Program-made: the position numbers and the translations under genes
The notes under the pieces: model-generated
Database searches by the model: none
Told to the model about the DNA's origin: nothing
Seen by the model: the letters and a program-made list of their open reading frames with translations, nothing else
Part shown: piece by piece, positions 9,421-18,402 of the stretch
Position numbering within the stretch: the first letter of the stretch is position 1
Layout: the number at the start of each line of letters is the position of its first letter
Source: Enteractinococcus helveticum
Lineage (GTDB): Bacteria > Actinomycetota > Actinomycetes > Actinomycetales > Micrococcaceae
Assembly (NCBI RefSeq): GCF_001657475.1
Contig: NZ_LXEY01000022.1
Span: 62,001 to 126,000 of the forward strand
Reading direction: 5' to 3'
Length of the DNA: 64,000 nucleotides

Positions 9421-10260
9421 GTGACGGATTCAGCATCAAGGTCCCCGAAGAACACCCTGCTGGTGGGCTGTGGCCAACTTGGCACTGAACTGGGCCAACG
9501 CTTGGCCGCGGACGGCGTCCAGGTGTACGGTCTGCGGCGCAACGCAACGGATCTGCCGTCACCCTTGAAACCGGTTTCGGTGGACCTGAGCCAACCGGTA
9601 ACAACGTCGCTGCCGGACGTCGACTCAATGGTGATCACTCTGACCCCGAGTATGCCAGCGGTAGACAATGAACCCGGCTACCTGATGGCGCTGAAACATC
9701 TTGCACAAGCGCTCCCGAAAACTCCGGCTCGCGTGGTGTTCGTGTCTTCTACACGGGTATTTGATGGCAACCCAGCGTCATATCCGATCACCGAAGACGA
9801 CGCCCCGGTCCCGGCATCACAACGTGCCCAACTCCTCGTGGCCGCCGAAGACCTGGCTCGTGAACTCTTTGACGCAACCATCGTGCGTCCGGCCGGTATT
9901 TATGGCCCCGGCCGCGAGATGCTCATCCGGAAAGTTCGCGCCGGTGAACCAGTCAACCGGAAACGACGCACCAACCGCATCCACCAGACGGACCTCGCCC
10001 GCGTGCTGGAGCTGATGCTCACCATGCCCCAGCCGCCAGCGGTGCTGCACGCAGTGGACCAGACCCCGGGTGTCCCGCTGGGCGACGTCGTTGATTATAT
10101 TGCCCAGCGCTTACAGCTGGAACCACCGCAGGGCAGTGTCGACGGCGTCGTCGGCGGAAAAATACTTGATGCCCGGTTGCTGCATACCCTGTTGGGTCCG
10201 TTATATTACCCAACCTTCAAACAAGGATATGACCAAGTCATCGCCGCCGCGCAGGGATGA
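9421..10260 (+). CDS. NAD(P)-dependent epimerase/dehydratase-family protein (YeeZ-like)
   Basis: A 279-residue extended short-chain dehydrogenase-type protein. LLVGCGQLGTELGQRL at the N-terminus is a Rossmann nucleotide-binding loop. FVSSTRVFDG near residue 110 and VRPAGIYGPGR near 157 match the epimerase core, but the Tyr-x-x-x-Lys catalytic pair is not obvious, as in the YeeZ branch. I use the GTG at 9421 because GGAG lies five bases upstream; an ATG at 9382 would give a longer form. The reaction is unknown. Confidence 0.72.
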   Translation: MTDSASRSPKNTLLVGCGQLGTELGQRLAADGVQVYGLRRNATDLPSPLKPVSVDLSQPVTTSLPDVDSMVITLTPSMPAVDNEPGYLMALKHLAQALPKTPARVVFVSSTRVFDGNPASYPITEDDAPVPASQRAQLLVAAEDLARELFDATIVRPAGIYGPGREMLIRKVRAGEPVNRKRRTNRIHQTDLARVLELMLTMPQPPAVLHAVDQTPGVPLGDVVDYIAQRLQLEPPQGSVDGVVGGKILDARLLHTLLGPLYYPTFKQGYDQVIAAAQG

Positions 10261-10350
10261 GGTCCAGGCGTGGGCACGGGGCGTCCAGGATCAGGGTATA
10301 TGCTTGGCCTGGTCCAAAAACCTGACACCAAAGAATCTCAAGAATCCCAT

Positions 10351-11298
10351 ATGTCTCGTCTTTTTCGTCTTGTCGCAACGCTAACCGCAGCCTGCCTGCT
10401 AGTGGTCGGCTGCTCGTCGCAATCCCCGTCGGCCTCATCCGAAACGCAAACCCCGCCCGCCCAGCCCAGCCCGGAGGCAGAACCCACCCCGAGTGAGGAA
10501 CCACCTGAACTGATTGGTGGCGGGACCGAAATTTTCCCGGACCGGCGCTTCATCGCGCTCTACGGGCACCCGGAATACCCTGAGCTTGGCTCCTTAGGGG
10601 AACAGGGCCCGCAGGCCTCCGTGGAACGGGTTATCGAATTGGCTGAAATGTATGAGGCCCACGCCGATGAAGACATCATCCCGGCCTTTGAAATCATCGC
10701 GACCATGGCCTCGGCATCGCCTGGTGCGGACGGCAATTATTCGGCCGTGGCGGATAGCGAAGCGCTGGAAGCCTATGTGGACGCCGCAGAAGAACATGAC
10801 GTTTATGTGGTATTGGACCTCCAGCCCGGCCACGCCGATTTTCTGAGTCAGGCCAAACTCTTTGAAGACTTGCTAACTCGCCCCAACGTGGGACTGGCCC
10901 TAGACCCGGAGTGGCGTCTGGCGCCCGGCCAGCGGCACATGGAACAAATCGGTTCGGTCAGTGCCGCAGAGATTAACGAAACCACGCAGTGGTTAGCCGA
11001 GCTGACGGCCGAACACGACCTGCCTCAGAAACTGGTCATCCTGCATCAGTTCCGACTGTCGATGATCCGCGGGCGCGAGCAAGTCGACACCGACCATCCA
11101 GAACTGGCCATGGTGCTGCACGCCGACGGCCACGGCACCGCCGAACAAAAAATGGACACCTGGCGGGCCCTCAAAGAAGACCTTCCCGACAACATGTACA
11201 TGGCCTGGAAAAACTTCTTCCGCCAGGACAAGCCCATGTTTGCACCTCGCGACACCTTCGAGATTGAGCCCAAACCCTGGTTTGTGTCCTACCAATAA
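10351..11298 (+). CDS. Secreted lipoprotein of unknown function
   Basis: The product is 315 residues. MSRLFRLVATLTAACLLVVG is followed by Cys in a lipobox (LVVGC), so it should be lipid-anchored on the outer face of the membrane. A Ser/Pro/Glu-rich linker follows. The main domain begins near residue 55 with RRFIALYGHPEYPELGSLG, and stretches such as YVVLDLQPGHADF and GLALDPEWRL have the alternating pattern of a TIM-barrel enzyme. I recognise this as a conserved actinobacterial family without known activity. The open frame extends upstream to 10270, but the lipobox fixes the start at 10351. Confidence 0.72.
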   Translation: MSRLFRLVATLTAACLLVVGCSSQSPSASSETQTPPAQPSPEAEPTPSEEPPELIGGGTEIFPDRRFIALYGHPEYPELGSLGEQGPQASVERVIELAEMYEAHADEDIIPAFEIIATMASASPGADGNYSAVADSEALEAYVDAAEEHDVYVVLDLQPGHADFLSQAKLFEDLLTRPNVGLALDPEWRLAPGQRHMEQIGSVSAAEINETTQWLAELTAEHDLPQKLVILHQFRLSMIRGREQVDTDHPELAMVLHADGHGTAEQKMDTWRALKEDLPDNMYMAWKNFFRQDKPMFAPRDTFEIEPKPWFVSYQ

Positions 11299-11327
11299 CC
11301 ACCGGGTCTAACCACCGGTTCGTCGGC

Positions 11328-12560
11328 TTAGAGGTTGTGGGCGTCGGTGAGCGTGGCCACGATGTGTTCAGCGATGGCCAATGACGACGTTGCTCCGGGG
11401 GAGGGCGCATTACGCAAAAACGTTGCCCGTCTTAGGTGCTCAATGACGAAATCGTCCACGAGGTGGCCGTGAGCATCCATCGCCTGGGCTCGAATCCCGC
11501 GCGGAATGAGTTTGGACGACGCTGCAGCCAGTTTGGGCACATAGGCGGTGGCCCCGGAGACAAAGCGCTTGCGCGAGACCACCCCGGCAAATTCCCGCAG
11601 CGCGGTCCGAATATTTCGCCCGGCAAATTTCCAAAAGCTTTGGCTGCGGACAACGTCAAGCGTATCGGCGGCATCGATGCGCCAGCCGGTGTAATTCTCG
11701 CGACCACACGATAAAAATGCATTGGGCCCGACGAGCATCTCCCCGTCAACCCGTTTGGTCAGGTGCACGCCCAAGAACGGGTACGCCGGATCGGGGACTG
11801 GATAGACCAGCCCGCGCAGAATCTGCCGATACGCCGGCTCCAGTTGTGAGTATTGACCGAAAAACGGCACAATCTTTGGATAGGTCGCCCCGCCAGCAAG
11901 CTGTGCGATGCGATCCGACTGCAGCCCGGCACACGAAACCAGGTAATCGAATTCTTCGGTGCACGGGCCGGCGTCGTTCGGGTGCGTGGTTGTCACGGTA
12001 GAACCGTGGTCCGACAGCGAAATGTCGATCACATGGGTATTGAGGCGCACCTGACCGCCTGCGGTGCGCACCTCGTCGGCTAAAGCACGGGTGACGGCGG
12101 CGAAGTCGGTGATTGCGGTGTGCGGTGAATGCAGCGCCAGCGTGCCCACTGCATTGGGTTCAAGCTGTCGGATCCGCTCGGGCCCGATGAGTTCGACATC
12201 GGGCACACCATTTGCCATCGCGCGCTGATAAATGGTGCGCAGACGGTCATGCTCGTCCGGATGGAGTGCGACGACGAGTTTTCCGCAAGCCTCATACGGC
12301 AGATTTCTCGATCGTGCATAATCGGAAAGTAATGCCACCCCTCGGCGACACAACCGAGCCTTGAGACTGCCCGGCTCATAATACAACCCAGCATGCACGA
12401 CGCCGGAATTATGCCCGGTCTGGTGGGCGGCCACCTTCGGGGCTTTATCAAAAACCGTGACCGAGGCATCAGGGAATTGGTGGAGGAGTTCCCGTGCTAC
12501 GGCCAGACCAATAATGCCGGCGCCAATGACACCAAAGGTGCGGGCCCTGTCCTGTGCCAT
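11328..12560 (-). CDS. lhgO: L-2-hydroxyglutarate oxidase/dehydrogenase
   Basis: An FAD enzyme that returns L-2-hydroxyglutarate to 2-oxoglutarate, passing electrons to the quinone pool or oxygen. The 410-residue length fits LhgO. GVIGAGIIGLAVARELL is the FAD-binding loop, followed by HQTGHNSGVVHAGLYY near residue 50, a hallmark of this family. GLVYPVPDPAYPFLGVHLTK near 240 belongs to the substrate domain. GAGG-like residues are replaced by SPGATSSLAIAEHI near the C-terminus. GAGGAATC precedes the ATG. It converges on the lipoprotein gene. Confidence 0.88.
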   Translation of the reverse strand: MAQDRARTFGVIGAGIIGLAVARELLHQFPDASVTVFDKAPKVAAHQTGHNSGVVHAGLYYEPGSLKARLCRRGVALLSDYARSRNLPYEACGKLVVALHPDEHDRLRTIYQRAMANGVPDVELIGPERIRQLEPNAVGTLALHSPHTAITDFAAVTRALADEVRTAGGQVRLNTHVIDISLSDHGSTVTTTHPNDAGPCTEEFDYLVSCAGLQSDRIAQLAGGATYPKIVPFFGQYSQLEPAYRQILRGLVYPVPDPAYPFLGVHLTKRVDGEMLVGPNAFLSCGRENYTGWRIDAADTLDVVRSQSFWKFAGRNIRTALREFAGVVSRKRFVSGATAYVPKLAAASSKLIPRGIRAQAMDAHGHLVDDFVIEHLRRATFLRNAPSPGATSSLAIAEHIVATLTDAHNL

Positions 12561-12714
12561 GAGTGATTCCTCGGTGATCTCGGGAGCTTTGTGCGTTCGC
12601 GTGGTCTGACGAGCGCGATGGTCAATCTCGTTGCGCTTCAGTCTATCTGTGTTCCATGCACCGAGTGTGCTACTGGATTATTGAACTAATACAGCGGGAC
12701 GATTGAAGGGTGAC

Positions 12715-13077
12715 ATGAATTTTGATTCTGCACAGCCGATATGGCAGCAACTCGTCGCCGAATTTACACGCCGAGTCATTATTGGTGAATGGAAGCCAGG
12801 TATGAAGATCCCGTCAACACGAGAACTGGCGCTTGCTTACAAGGTAAACCCCAACACCGTTCAACGAGCACTGGCTGAACTAGATCGCAATGGGACAACC
12901 CGCAGCGAACGCACCTCGGGGCGGTATGTGACCGGTGACCACACATCGCTAGATGCGTTACGGGACCAATCAGCACAAGACATAGTCGATGAGGTTATTG
13001 CACGTCTCAAGGGGATTGGTGTTTCACAGAGCCACGCCATTCAGCTGCTTAATGAACATTGGAGCACAGATGATTAA
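12715..13077 (+). CDS. GntR-family regulator, YtrA type
   Basis: A 120-residue transcription factor with a winged-helix domain (residues 10-75; PSTRELALAYKVNPNTVQRA is the recognition region) and only a short C-terminal helix, which defines the YtrA subfamily. Such repressors control adjacent ABC exporters involved in cell-envelope stress. AAGGG lies before the ATG at 12715, so I reject the upstream TTG at 12703. It overlaps the start of the next gene (ABC ATPase), as expected of a single operon. The expected Leu before GTTRSER in the wing is normal for the family. Confidence 0.85.
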   Translation: MNFDSAQPIWQQLVAEFTRRVIIGEWKPGMKIPSTRELALAYKVNPNTVQRALAELDRNGTTRSERTSGRYVTGDHTSLDALRDQSAQDIVDEVIARLKGIGVSQSHAIQLLNEHWSTDD

Positions 13078-13759
13078 CATCCAGCATCTAACGAAAAGAT
13101 ATGGCCAAGTTACAGCGATAGATGATCTGACATTGCAACTTCAGGGCAACAAAATCGTTGGCCTCCTGGGAGAGAACGGCTGAGGCAAAACGACATTGTT
13201 GCGAATCCTTGCCGGTCTGAATCAACCGACAACTGGACTGGTAACGATTGCTGGACATGAACCTGGTCAAGACACGAAGAGCATCGTCAGCTATTTGCCA
13301 GATACTCCGAATCTGCCAGTCCGGGCCGAAGTGGGCTATATGATCCGGTATTTTGCTGATTTCTTTAATGATTTTAACCAAGCAACCTGCGAGAACCTGC
13401 TCACGCAATTTGGGATTTTGCCCACGGCTCGACTCAACGAAATGAGTAAAGGCCAACGCGAGAAGGTGCACGTGGCATTGACAATGTCACGTGAGGCTCG
13501 AGTCTATTTGCTGGATGAGCCCATCAGTGGGGTCGACCCGGCGGCTCGAGACTCAACTTTGCAAGCGATTCTGGCAGCAATGCATCCCGAGGCGCTCATG
13601 ATCATTACAACGCATCTTGTGGCTGATATTGAATCAATTCTTGACGAGGCCTTCTTCATGAGGCATGGCAGGATCGTCGCGTCTGGTGAGGTCGAGGAAC
13701 TGCGGTCGAACAGTCAGCTGTCACTCAATGACTACTTCAAGGAGGTTTATGCATCATGA
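13070..13759 (+). pseudogene. ABC transporter ATP-binding protein interrupted by an in-frame TGA in Walker A
   Basis: The frame is continuous from the ATG at 13070 to the TGA at 13757 (229 codons) except for one TGA at 13181-13183. It falls exactly inside the Walker A loop: GLLGENG-stop-GKTTLLRILAG. In relatives this position is often Cys, Ala or Ser. Everything after it is intact: an ABC signature-like MSKGQREKVHVAL, Walker B VYLLDEPISGVDP and the H-loop TTHLVADIES. There is no frameshift, and both neighbours are intact and overlap it. It may be a fresh nonsense mutation, a sequencing error, or suppressed/recoded; TGA is an ordinary stop in other genes here. No good restart codon exists between the stop and the Q-loop. 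Confidence 0.85.
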
Positions 13760-14541
13760 TCGCTACTATTCTTCGACACGAGCGCATCCGAACGCAGCGT
13801 CCCTTACTGATCATTGCCAGTATCGCAGTAGTGCTCATCGCCCTAGCAGACCTGTTAGCAGTGTTCTTTGGAGTTATTGAGCTGGTATTTGCAACGCTGC
13901 TGACGCTGGCACTACTACCCGTCATACAGTTCTTTTTGGTCATTGATTTCTACCGCAGTTGCTATGGCAAAGGCGCGATGCTCACCCATTCGCTACCCGT
14001 GGCGGGACGTAAAATTTTCTGGACAAAAAGTCTCTTTGCGTTGGTGCTATCACTACTGACCGCGATGCTGGTCCTGATCATATTATTGGTGCAAGCGCGA
14101 TTGGCGCTGAGTCTGGCCGATATTGGTTTGGCAGAGGCCGTGGGCGATACGCAGTTGCTATTCCATCATGTACAAGGGTTGTGGCCGGTTCTCATTGGTA
14201 GTGTGGCCTGGATAGTGCTCATGCCACTTGCTGCGATGTGTGCCAGTGTTGTTATCGGCAGTGGAGGATGGGCGCGTCGTTTGAGTATTGCTGGGCCGAT
14301 CATCGTGTTCATGAGTTATTACCTGCTCATGCAAATACTTGGTGTTGTGTCAATCTTTGTGCCACCGGTATTTGATATCCCCGCAGGACAAGTGCGCTTT
14401 GAAAGTTTTTGGAGCATCATGGCGGTCAACGACACGAATCCCGTCTTGCCATTGAGTATCTTTATACTCCACATTGTGGTGATCGTGGCAATGTTGCTTT
14501 GGGCAAGCAGAGAAATGCACACCAAAGTGGAATTGCGTTAA
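13756..14541 (+). CDS. ABC transporter permease of the YtrA-linked exporter
   Basis: A 261-residue membrane protein with about six hydrophobic helices and no other domain. Its ATG overlaps the stop of the ATPase gene in an ATGA, so it should be translated by coupling to that gene. It is intact, with no sign of decay, which argues that the TGA upstream is recent or not fully inactivating. The partner regulator suggests induction by membrane or cell-wall stress. Substrate unknown. Confidence 0.78.
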   Translation: MIATILRHERIRTQRPLLIIASIAVVLIALADLLAVFFGVIELVFATLLTLALLPVIQFFLVIDFYRSCYGKGAMLTHSLPVAGRKIFWTKSLFALVLSLLTAMLVLIILLVQARLALSLADIGLAEAVGDTQLLFHHVQGLWPVLIGSVAWIVLMPLAAMCASVVIGSGGWARRLSIAGPIIVFMSYYLLMQILGVVSIFVPPVFDIPAGQVRFESFWSIMAVNDTNPVLPLSIFILHIVVIVAMLLWASREMHTKVELR

Positions 14542-14565
14542 TGCCTTAATTGCGATGGATCGCTG

Positions 14566-15885
14566 CTACGCCTGTTCTGGAATAATTACCGAGTCTTGCC
14601 CAGAGGCCATCTTCCGTACTCGGAGCGCGTGTTTCATTGGACGCATTTTGGCGTGGGTTTCGGCCAGTTCTTCGGCCGGGTCGGAACCCTCAACGATGCC
14701 TCCACCGGCGTATACGCGCACATGGTGGTCATCCTCGATGACGCTGCCGCGTAAGGCGATACCAAATTCGCCGTGCCCGTTGGCATCCAGCCATCCCACC
14801 GCACCGGCATATAATCCACGGTCCATCCCGTGGGCTTGGGCTTCTAGCTGCCAGATCGCATCGAGAGCAAGATCTCTCGGGGTGCCACCAACGGCGGCGG
14901 TTGGGTTAATCTCAGCTACCAAATCCAGGATTGAAGTGGAAGCGGTCAGCCGTGCTGAGACATCCGTGGCCAGGTGATACACGTTCGGCAAGGCCAGTAC
15001 AAACGGGGTCTTGGACACCTGCATGTCGGTGGCAAAGGGCGAGAGCTTTTCGACCAGCGAGTCCACAGCGGCCTGATGCTCGAAGATTTGCTTAGGACTA
15101 TCGGATAACTGTTCGGCAATAAGTTGGTCGTTGGTCGCGACCGTGCGATCCACGGTTCCGGCCAGCACCCGGGCCTTTGCAGCGTCATTTTTGCGCGCGA
15201 TGAGTAGTTCCGGGGTGGAGCCGATCAGATTGGCGACTTTATAGGTCCAGGCCGTTGGATTATGCTCCGCCAAAGAACGCATTGTAGCCGGGATGTGGAA
15301 ACCGGCGGCGCTGTGCAGGAGTTCATCCCGGGCTAGCACGACCTTGTCGAGGGCGCCGGTCGTGAGCATTTTGACGGCGGTTCGCACGCTGTCCTGGAAT
15401 GCGGCTTCGGTCATCTGGGCGGCGATGGGGGTGAAAGGTTCTTCGCCAACGGATGCGGCGTCAGTTGGGAGTTCTGAGAGAAAGACCGCGAAGATTGCGT
15501 CGGGGTTGCCGATGGGCTCGGCAGGGTCGTAAATATAGTGCAGCCACGACGAGGTTTCGTCCACGTCCAACACAAACTTTGGAACTGTGACTACCGAATC
15601 TGCATCGGATCGGGCATCGAAGGTAAATGCCGCAAAGGCTATCGGGGCACTGGCGCGCAGCCCGTTGGGCAGGACAGGCGCCTCGGGGGCGGTCAGTTCT
15701 TCCCACTGGTTGCGGGCTGTGGCGAATCGTTGCGGACCGCGGGTACAGAACCGATAGCGCTCGCCGAAACCAAACTTGCCTCGGTGATGACGAGAAAACG
15801 CACTGCTGGCCTGACCAATGATCTGGGTGGGCAGTTGTTCCAGTTGTGCATCAGAAAGCTGAAAGGCTGCGGCGGTAAAAGACAT
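14566..15885 (-). CDS. menF: Isochorismate synthase
   Basis: This chorismate-binding enzyme converts chorismate to isochorismate, the entry step to menaquinone, for which menC and menD are also in the window. The C-terminal domain shows INPTAAVGGTPRDLAL, DRGLYAGAVGWLDANG, FGIALRGS and the closing YAGGGIVEGSDPAEELAE, which supply Mg2+ and chorismate contacts. I place the start at the ATG 15883-15885 (439 residues), where the protein begins to look like the family (MSFTAAAFQL...). No Shine-Dalgarno is evident; CATTAT eight bases upstream could be a leaderless -10. An in-frame ATG at 15939 is the alternative. Confidence 0.88.
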   Translation of the reverse strand: MSFTAAAFQLSDAQLEQLPTQIIGQASSAFSRHHRGKFGFGERYRFCTRGPQRFATARNQWEELTAPEAPVLPNGLRASAPIAFAAFTFDARSDADSVVTVPKFVLDVDETSSWLHYIYDPAEPIGNPDAIFAVFLSELPTDAASVGEEPFTPIAAQMTEAAFQDSVRTAVKMLTTGALDKVVLARDELLHSAAGFHIPATMRSLAEHNPTAWTYKVANLIGSTPELLIARKNDAAKARVLAGTVDRTVATNDQLIAEQLSDSPKQIFEHQAAVDSLVEKLSPFATDMQVSKTPFVLALPNVYHLATDVSARLTASTSILDLVAEINPTAAVGGTPRDLALDAIWQLEAQAHGMDRGLYAGAVGWLDANGHGEFGIALRGSVIEDDHHVRVYAGGGIVEGSDPAEELAETHAKMRPMKHALRVRKMASGQDSVIIPEQA

Positions 15886-15987
15886 GATAGGCAATAATGT
15901 ACCGGGTTTTCCGCCCACGCGTGGTTGCCACAGTCCCATGAGGACCACCAGAATATAAGGTGACCGATTGTGGAAAGTAGGTCGGCT

Positions 15988-16113
15988 ATGCAACAGCAGC
16001 TGATATGGCCTCGCCGAGTTCGTCTGTGGGCCTGGTTGCGCAAACGCCGTCGTCGTGCCGCAAAACCGCCAACGACGCCGCGCGGACAGCAGCACAGAAA
16101 AAGCGCCCAGTGA
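15988..16113 (+). CDS. Possible 41-residue arginine-rich small protein
   Basis: ATG at 15988 opens a frame to TGA 16111-16113. The product is very basic: WPRRVRLWAWLRKRRRR in the first half, then a Pro/Thr/Gln tail. TAGG lies six bases before the ATG, a poor ribosome site. Tryptophan and arginine in an amphipathic-looking block would suit nucleic acid or membrane binding, but chance coding in a GC-rich spacer is quite possible. I do not recognise a family. Confidence 0.25.
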   Translation: MQQQLIWPRRVRLWAWLRKRRRRAAKPPTTPRGQQHRKSAQ

Positions 16114-16303
16114 TCAGAGACGAGGCGATGATGTTGGCACCGGATGCAGTAAATTGAGGCCGCAGGGGTGCTCGCACAGCTGAAAATCCACGCCGGTCAA
16201 GGTAACGTCGACCGACGAGGGTGTGGAGCGGGGTAAGTTTGTTGACCAGATAAATGTAAGTTTTCAAGACTGTGATTCAGGCTGCCCAAACGGGTCGCTA
16301 GTG

Positions 16304-16309
16304 TAGGGT
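16304..16309 (+). promoter_or_regulatory. -10 box of a probable leaderless polyprenyl synthase mRNA
   Basis: TAGGGT (TANNNT) ends seven bases before the GTG start at 16317 and no ribosome site lies between them. Confidence 0.45.
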
Positions 16310-16316
16310 TGTACGG

Positions 16317-17363
16317 GTGGATATTTCTATTTCGCTGCCTCCGGGGATTGACGCACTCCAAAAGCACGAACAGCTTTTCGATGCGCTGCTGACCAGCTTG
16401 TCCAAGATCGAAGAAGACTTGGCCGAAGCCCTGGTATACGCCGATGGGTTGGCACAGGCCACGACTCGTCATTTGCTGGAAGCCGGAGGCAAACGCGTTC
16501 GACCCATCGTGACGGTCCTATCCTCAATGTTGGCTGACGAAAATGTGGCTTCTGGACTCGTGGATGAACCGGAAAAGCCTATCCGTCAAGCTGCGGTGGC
16601 CCTAGAACTTACCCATCTGGCCACGTTGTATCACGACGACGTCATGGATGAAGCGGATCAGCGACGCGGTGTGACTGCGGCACATCAGCAATGGTCGAAT
16701 TCGATTGCGATTCTGGCCGGTGACCTGATTTTTGCCCGAGCTTCGGCCGAAATGGCAAGTCTGGGAACCCGCGCGGTCAAAGAACATTCAATCACCTTTG
16801 AAAAACTGGTCTTGGGACAACTGTGGGAAACCGTGGGCCCCGAAGCCGGGGACGATCCACTGCAACACTATCTGCGGGTTATCGATGGCAAAACCGCATC
16901 TTTGCTCGCCGCCAGTGCGCTGCTGGGTGCTCTGTTGGCCGGCGGCTCCGAGGAGCTCGTTGAGATCGCTGCAACCTATGGCGGCAACGTGGGGATGGCC
17001 TTCCAACTGGCCGACGACATTATTGACCTGACCAGCTCGTCTGATACCTCTGGCAAAGTACAAGGTACTGACCTGAAAGAGCGGGTCCCAACGCTACCGA
17101 TTCTGTTGCTGCGTGAAGCCGCAGCAACAGGCGATGACAGTGCTATCAAAGCCCTGGAACTAGTCGATGGGCCATTGGATACCGATGCTCAATTGTCCGC
17201 AGCCGTCGACGCCGTCGCTGCGCACCCGGTGATTGATCGTGCCTGGCTGCTGACACAGCAGTGGGCTGATAAGGCCATTGTTGCACTGGACGGTTTGCAG
17301 GATTCACCGGTCAAAACGGCCCTGGCAGATTTTGCCCGGTACGTCGTCTCGCGCGACGCCTAG
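16317..17363 (+). CDS. Long-chain polyprenyl diphosphate synthase (menaquinone side chain)
   Basis: A 348-residue trans-prenyltransferase that would build the isoprenoid tail attached to menaquinone. GGKRVRPIV near residue 58 binds isopentenyl diphosphate. The first Asp-rich motif is DDVMDEADQRRG near 105 and the second is DDIIDLTSS near 232, followed by GKVQGTDLKERVPTLPILL. The small residues before the first motif (LATLYHDD) suit a long product, but chain length is inferred. It starts with GTG behind a TAGGGT box. Its neighbour menF is divergent. Confidence 0.88.
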   Translation: MDISISLPPGIDALQKHEQLFDALLTSLSKIEEDLAEALVYADGLAQATTRHLLEAGGKRVRPIVTVLSSMLADENVASGLVDEPEKPIRQAAVALELTHLATLYHDDVMDEADQRRGVTAAHQQWSNSIAILAGDLIFARASAEMASLGTRAVKEHSITFEKLVLGQLWETVGPEAGDDPLQHYLRVIDGKTASLLAASALLGALLAGGSEELVEIAATYGGNVGMAFQLADDIIDLTSSSDTSGKVQGTDLKERVPTLPILLLREAAATGDDSAIKALELVDGPLDTDAQLSAAVDAVAAHPVIDRAWLLTQQWADKAIVALDGLQDSPVKTALADFARYVVSRDA

Positions 17364-17378
17364 TATTTCAGCTCGAAC

Positions 17379-17912
17379 CTAGAACTCCGGTAAGAACGTG
17401 GCCGCGGGATTCAGCGTGGCTTTAATATCCTGGGCGATTCGTGCTCGGTGATCAATATCCATGGGTTGGCGCAGGTGCCGGTAGAGCATATCGCCGTCAT
17501 AGCGTGGGAAAACATGCAGATGGTAGTGCCACACGTGCTGGTTGCCGGCTGGCTCATTGTGTTGCCGGGTTGAAATACCTTCTGGATTCCATGCACGCTT
17601 CATGGCGAAGGCAATCTCGCGGGCCATGAGACTGATACGCATCAGTACCCGGTCGGGCAGATCGTAGAGGGCCTCGTAGTGTTTGGTCGGGCAAATCATC
17701 ACGTGGCCCGCGTTCGGCCCGAAACCGTCTGCGGCGCTAAAGACGATGACGTCGTCGTCCTGGTAAATCAGATCAGACAGTTCGCATCGGTTATTCGGGT
17801 CGGCAACGTCACCGTTGACCAGTCCACAGAACGGGCAAACATACCCCGCGGGTGCATGCGAGTAGATCTGTGGGGGAGTCGGGTGGGGGCCGTGGCCGGT
17901 GGTGTCAGTCAA
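17379..17912 (-). CDS. HIT-family nucleotide hydrolase/transferase
   Basis: The 177-residue protein carries HVWHYHLHVFPRYDG near residue 140, a histidine-triad site with the catalytic central His. CPFC near residue 25 suggests a zinc site shared with Cys/His residues further on. Family members cleave dinucleoside polyphosphates, aminoacyl- or other nucleoside phosphoramidates. The ATG overlaps the end of the upstream gene (17905-18402) by eight bases, so the two are co-translated. Converges with the polyprenyl synthase gene. Confidence 0.85.
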   Translation of the reverse strand: MTDTTGHGPHPTPPQIYSHAPAGYVCPFCGLVNGDVADPNNRCELSDLIYQDDDVIVFSAADGFGPNAGHVMICPTKHYEALYDLPDRVLMRISLMAREIAFAMKRAWNPEGISTRQHNEPAGNQHVWHYHLHVFPRYDGDMLYRHLRQPMDIDHRARIAQDIKATLNPAATFLPEF

Positions 17913-18402
17913 CGTCGTCCTCCGAGTAGTTCCAGGTCAATATATCGGTGATGAGTTCAGATACTGTCATCTCCGTAGTTTCCCAGGTGCCAGCATGATC
18001 GGGCTCATCGGCGCCGACGGTTCGACGGAAGGCGATGGGATCGGGTAGGGATGTCTGGTCGATCGGGACGCCCCACACCGTCGACTCGTCAGCATCCTCG
18101 ACGAACATGACCATGTCGTCGCGAACTTCTAATTCGTCTGGATCAAAGAAAAAGTGGTTGGTTTCCATCATTTCAGAGACACCCAGGGCCAGATAAAATT
18201 CTTGGAGGGCCAGCGGGGCGATGGCCTGGAACGTGGCATCAAGACCGCGGGTCTGGAGTTGTTCGGCTGCGATCGAAGACTCGACGAGCTGTTGTAATTG
18301 GTCAGCGTCCATACCGTCATCAACGGTCCATGAACGGTCCAGCAGTTTGGTCACCAAACCCTGGTAGGAGGGATAAAAAACTTGAGTATCTCGTCGAGCC
18401 AT
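17905..18402 (-). CDS. Acidic protein of unknown function, coupled to the HIT gene
   Basis: The 165-residue product is acidic overall and predicted soluble. No motif is recognised; FYPSYQGLVTKLLDRSW at the start and the middle ALGVSEMMETNHFFFDPDEL are the most structured-looking parts, with an Asp/Glu-rich C-terminal tail. I use the ATG at 18402 because AGAAGG lies just before it; a GTG at 18432 would add ten residues. TACACT seven bases upstream could also give a leaderless start. Overlap with the HIT gene implies a shared operon but does not reveal function. Confidence 0.6.
   Translation of the reverse strand: MARRDTQVFYPSYQGLVTKLLDRSWTVDDGMDADQLQQLVESSIAAEQLQTRGLDATFQAIAPLALQEFYLALGVSEMMETNHFFFDPDELEVRDDMVMFVEDADESTVWGVPIDQTSLPDPIAFRRTVGADEPDHAGTWETTEMTVSELITDILTWNYSEDDVD

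Larger units (their letters stand above)
15886..16316. other. 430-base spacer between menF and the polyprenyl synthase gene
   Basis: In related genomes the menaquinone methyltransferase and a geranylgeranyl reductase often lie here; neither is present. Apart from a weak arginine-rich small frame (15988-16113, listed separately) and the divergent promoters, I see no supported gene. Confidence 0.6.

Noticed and set aside
13181-13213. Selenocysteine at the TGA of the ABC ATPase
   Set aside because: A small hairpin follows, but no selenoprotein is known to place this residue in a Walker A loop and no sel gene is visible. Mutation or sequence error is much likelier. It is kept only as an option within the finding.
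15986-16267. 93-codon minus-strand frame in the menF spacer
   Set aside because: No ribosome site, no family-like sequence, and it overlaps the divergent promoter region.
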